NCBI GenBank assembly: GCA_045637525.1
Contig: JAZTZP010000048.1
Coordinates: 1 to 6,761 of the forward strand
Reading direction: 5' to 3'
DNA from: JAZTZP01 sp045637525
Lineage (GTDB): Bacteria > Bacillota > Clostridia > UBA1381
DNA length: 6,761 nucleotides
Part shown: piece after piece, positions 6,567 to 6,761 of the stretch
How the letters are laid out: each line of letters starts with the position of its first letter
How positions within the stretch are numbered: the first letter of the stretch is position 1
Made by a program: the position numbers and the translations under genes
The notes under the pieces: generated by a model
Told to the model about the DNA's origin: nothing
The model's input: the letters and a program-made list of their open reading frames with translations, nothing else
Databases searched by the model: none

Positions 6567-6577
6567 TGAAATCACAT
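6558..6577. promoter_or_regulatory. Possible operator overlapping the -35 box of the protease promoter
   Basis: ATGTG (6558-6562) and CACAT (6573-6577) form an inverted repeat with a ten-base gap across the -35 box. ATCACA also occurs as a direct repeat at 6543-6548 and 6571-6576, on both sides of the -35. A consensus promoter for a protease gene would make sense under a repressor, but the symmetry is short and could be chance. Confidence 0.3.
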
Positions 6578-6622
6578 AAATTATGGCACGGTTTTTAAAT
6601 GAGTTGATTTTTCAGAAACAAA

Positions 6623-6658
6623 ATTATAGTTTATAGGCGTTCGCCTCTAAACTATAAT
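6623..6658. terminator. Long AT-rich hairpin, possible minus-strand terminator
   Basis: ATTATAGTTTA (6623-6633) pairs perfectly with TAAACTATAAT (6648-6658); after one T/C mismatch the stem continues as AGGC/GCCT around a four-base loop. On the minus strand the stem is followed by TTTGTTT, so it could terminate a gene entering from the right of the window. It also directly abuts the GTGAAAT hairpin array and may be its first member or boundary. Confidence 0.5.
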
Positions 6659-6659
6659 A

Positions 6660-6761
6660 GTGAAATATTTTGCTTTCAGCAAAATGTGAAATTCACACTT
6701 CGTGTGAGTGAAATCCACGCAAAGCATGGGTGAAATCTGTCGCTATGCGACAGGTTTCGGT
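6660..6761. repeat. Array of variable hairpins separated by GTGAAAT (continues to window edge)
   Basis: GTGAAAT occurs exactly at 6660-6666, 6686-6692, 6708-6714 and 6730-6736 (periods 26, 22, 22). After each copy is a short hairpin with its own stem sequence: ATTTTGCT/AGCAAAAT (6667-6685), TCACAC/GTGTGA (6693-6707), CCACGC/GCATGG with one mismatch (6715-6729) and CTGTCGC/GCGACAG (6737-6753), all with three-base loops. The spacing heptamer is fixed while stems differ but stay paired, so the structure rather than the stem sequence is kept. The last unit is followed by GTTTCGGT at the window edge, either a diverged heptamer or the array's end. There is no credible ORF. I recall similar hairpin strings in intergenic DNA of gut Clostridia but cannot assign a named family. 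Confidence 0.75.

Noticed and set aside
6660..6761. CRISPR array
   Set aside because: The fixed unit is only seven bases and the variable parts are self-complementary hairpins of 14-19 bases, not unrelated spacers of 30 or more between long repeats.

Overview
The window looks like chromosome of a low-GC Gram-positive anaerobe, most likely a member of the Clostridia. The signs are strong AGGAGG-type ribosome binding sites, sigma-A promoters with extended -10 boxes, the infC-rpmI-rplT order behind a Firmicutes-type attenuator leader, a corrinoid-activator-like ASKHA protein with a 2Fe-2S domain, and exported proteins carrying copper-amine-oxidase-N-like domains. I cannot name a species.

Layout, left to right. 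(1) Positions 1-404 (+) hold the 3' end of a gene cut by the window edge; its product resembles the C-terminal part of HemN/HemW-like radical SAM proteins. It is more AT-rich than its neighbours. (2) Positions 590-1975 (+) encode a short RACo-like protein: an N-terminal 2Fe-2S domain followed by an ASKHA ATPase. (3) Positions 2003-2024 form a strong hairpin that can terminate transcription from both sides, because the genes converge here. (4) Positions 2041-3190 (-) are the translation operon infC-rpmI-rplT (IF3, L35, L20). The reading frame and Shine-Dalgarno spacing indicate that infC starts at an AUU codon. Its 155-nt leader contains a terminator hairpin and an upstream segment able to pair with the terminator's 5' arm, as in L20-type autoregulatory leaders. 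The promoter is near consensus and preceded by phased A-tracts. (5) Positions 3466-6498 (-) are a two-gene operon for exported proteins: an HtrA-like serine protease with an N-terminal amine-oxidase-N-like domain and a C-terminal PDZ, then a 627-residue protein with two copies of the same N-terminal motif followed by what look like three PsbP/Mog1-like modules. Its promoter is also near consensus. (6) Positions 6623-6761 carry no gene but hold a long hairpin and a series of small hairpins with unrelated stems, separated by an identical heptamer GTGAAAT; the array runs to or past the window edge.

How the parts relate: the infC operon is under two visible feedback controls, AUU start for IF3 and leader attenuation probably by L20. 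The protease operon probably works in cell-envelope protein quality control or surface processing, the shared domain suggesting a common location or ligand for both products. The least explained items are the GTGAAAT hairpin array and the protease/PsbP-like pair; most of the rest is ordinary clostridial housekeeping content.
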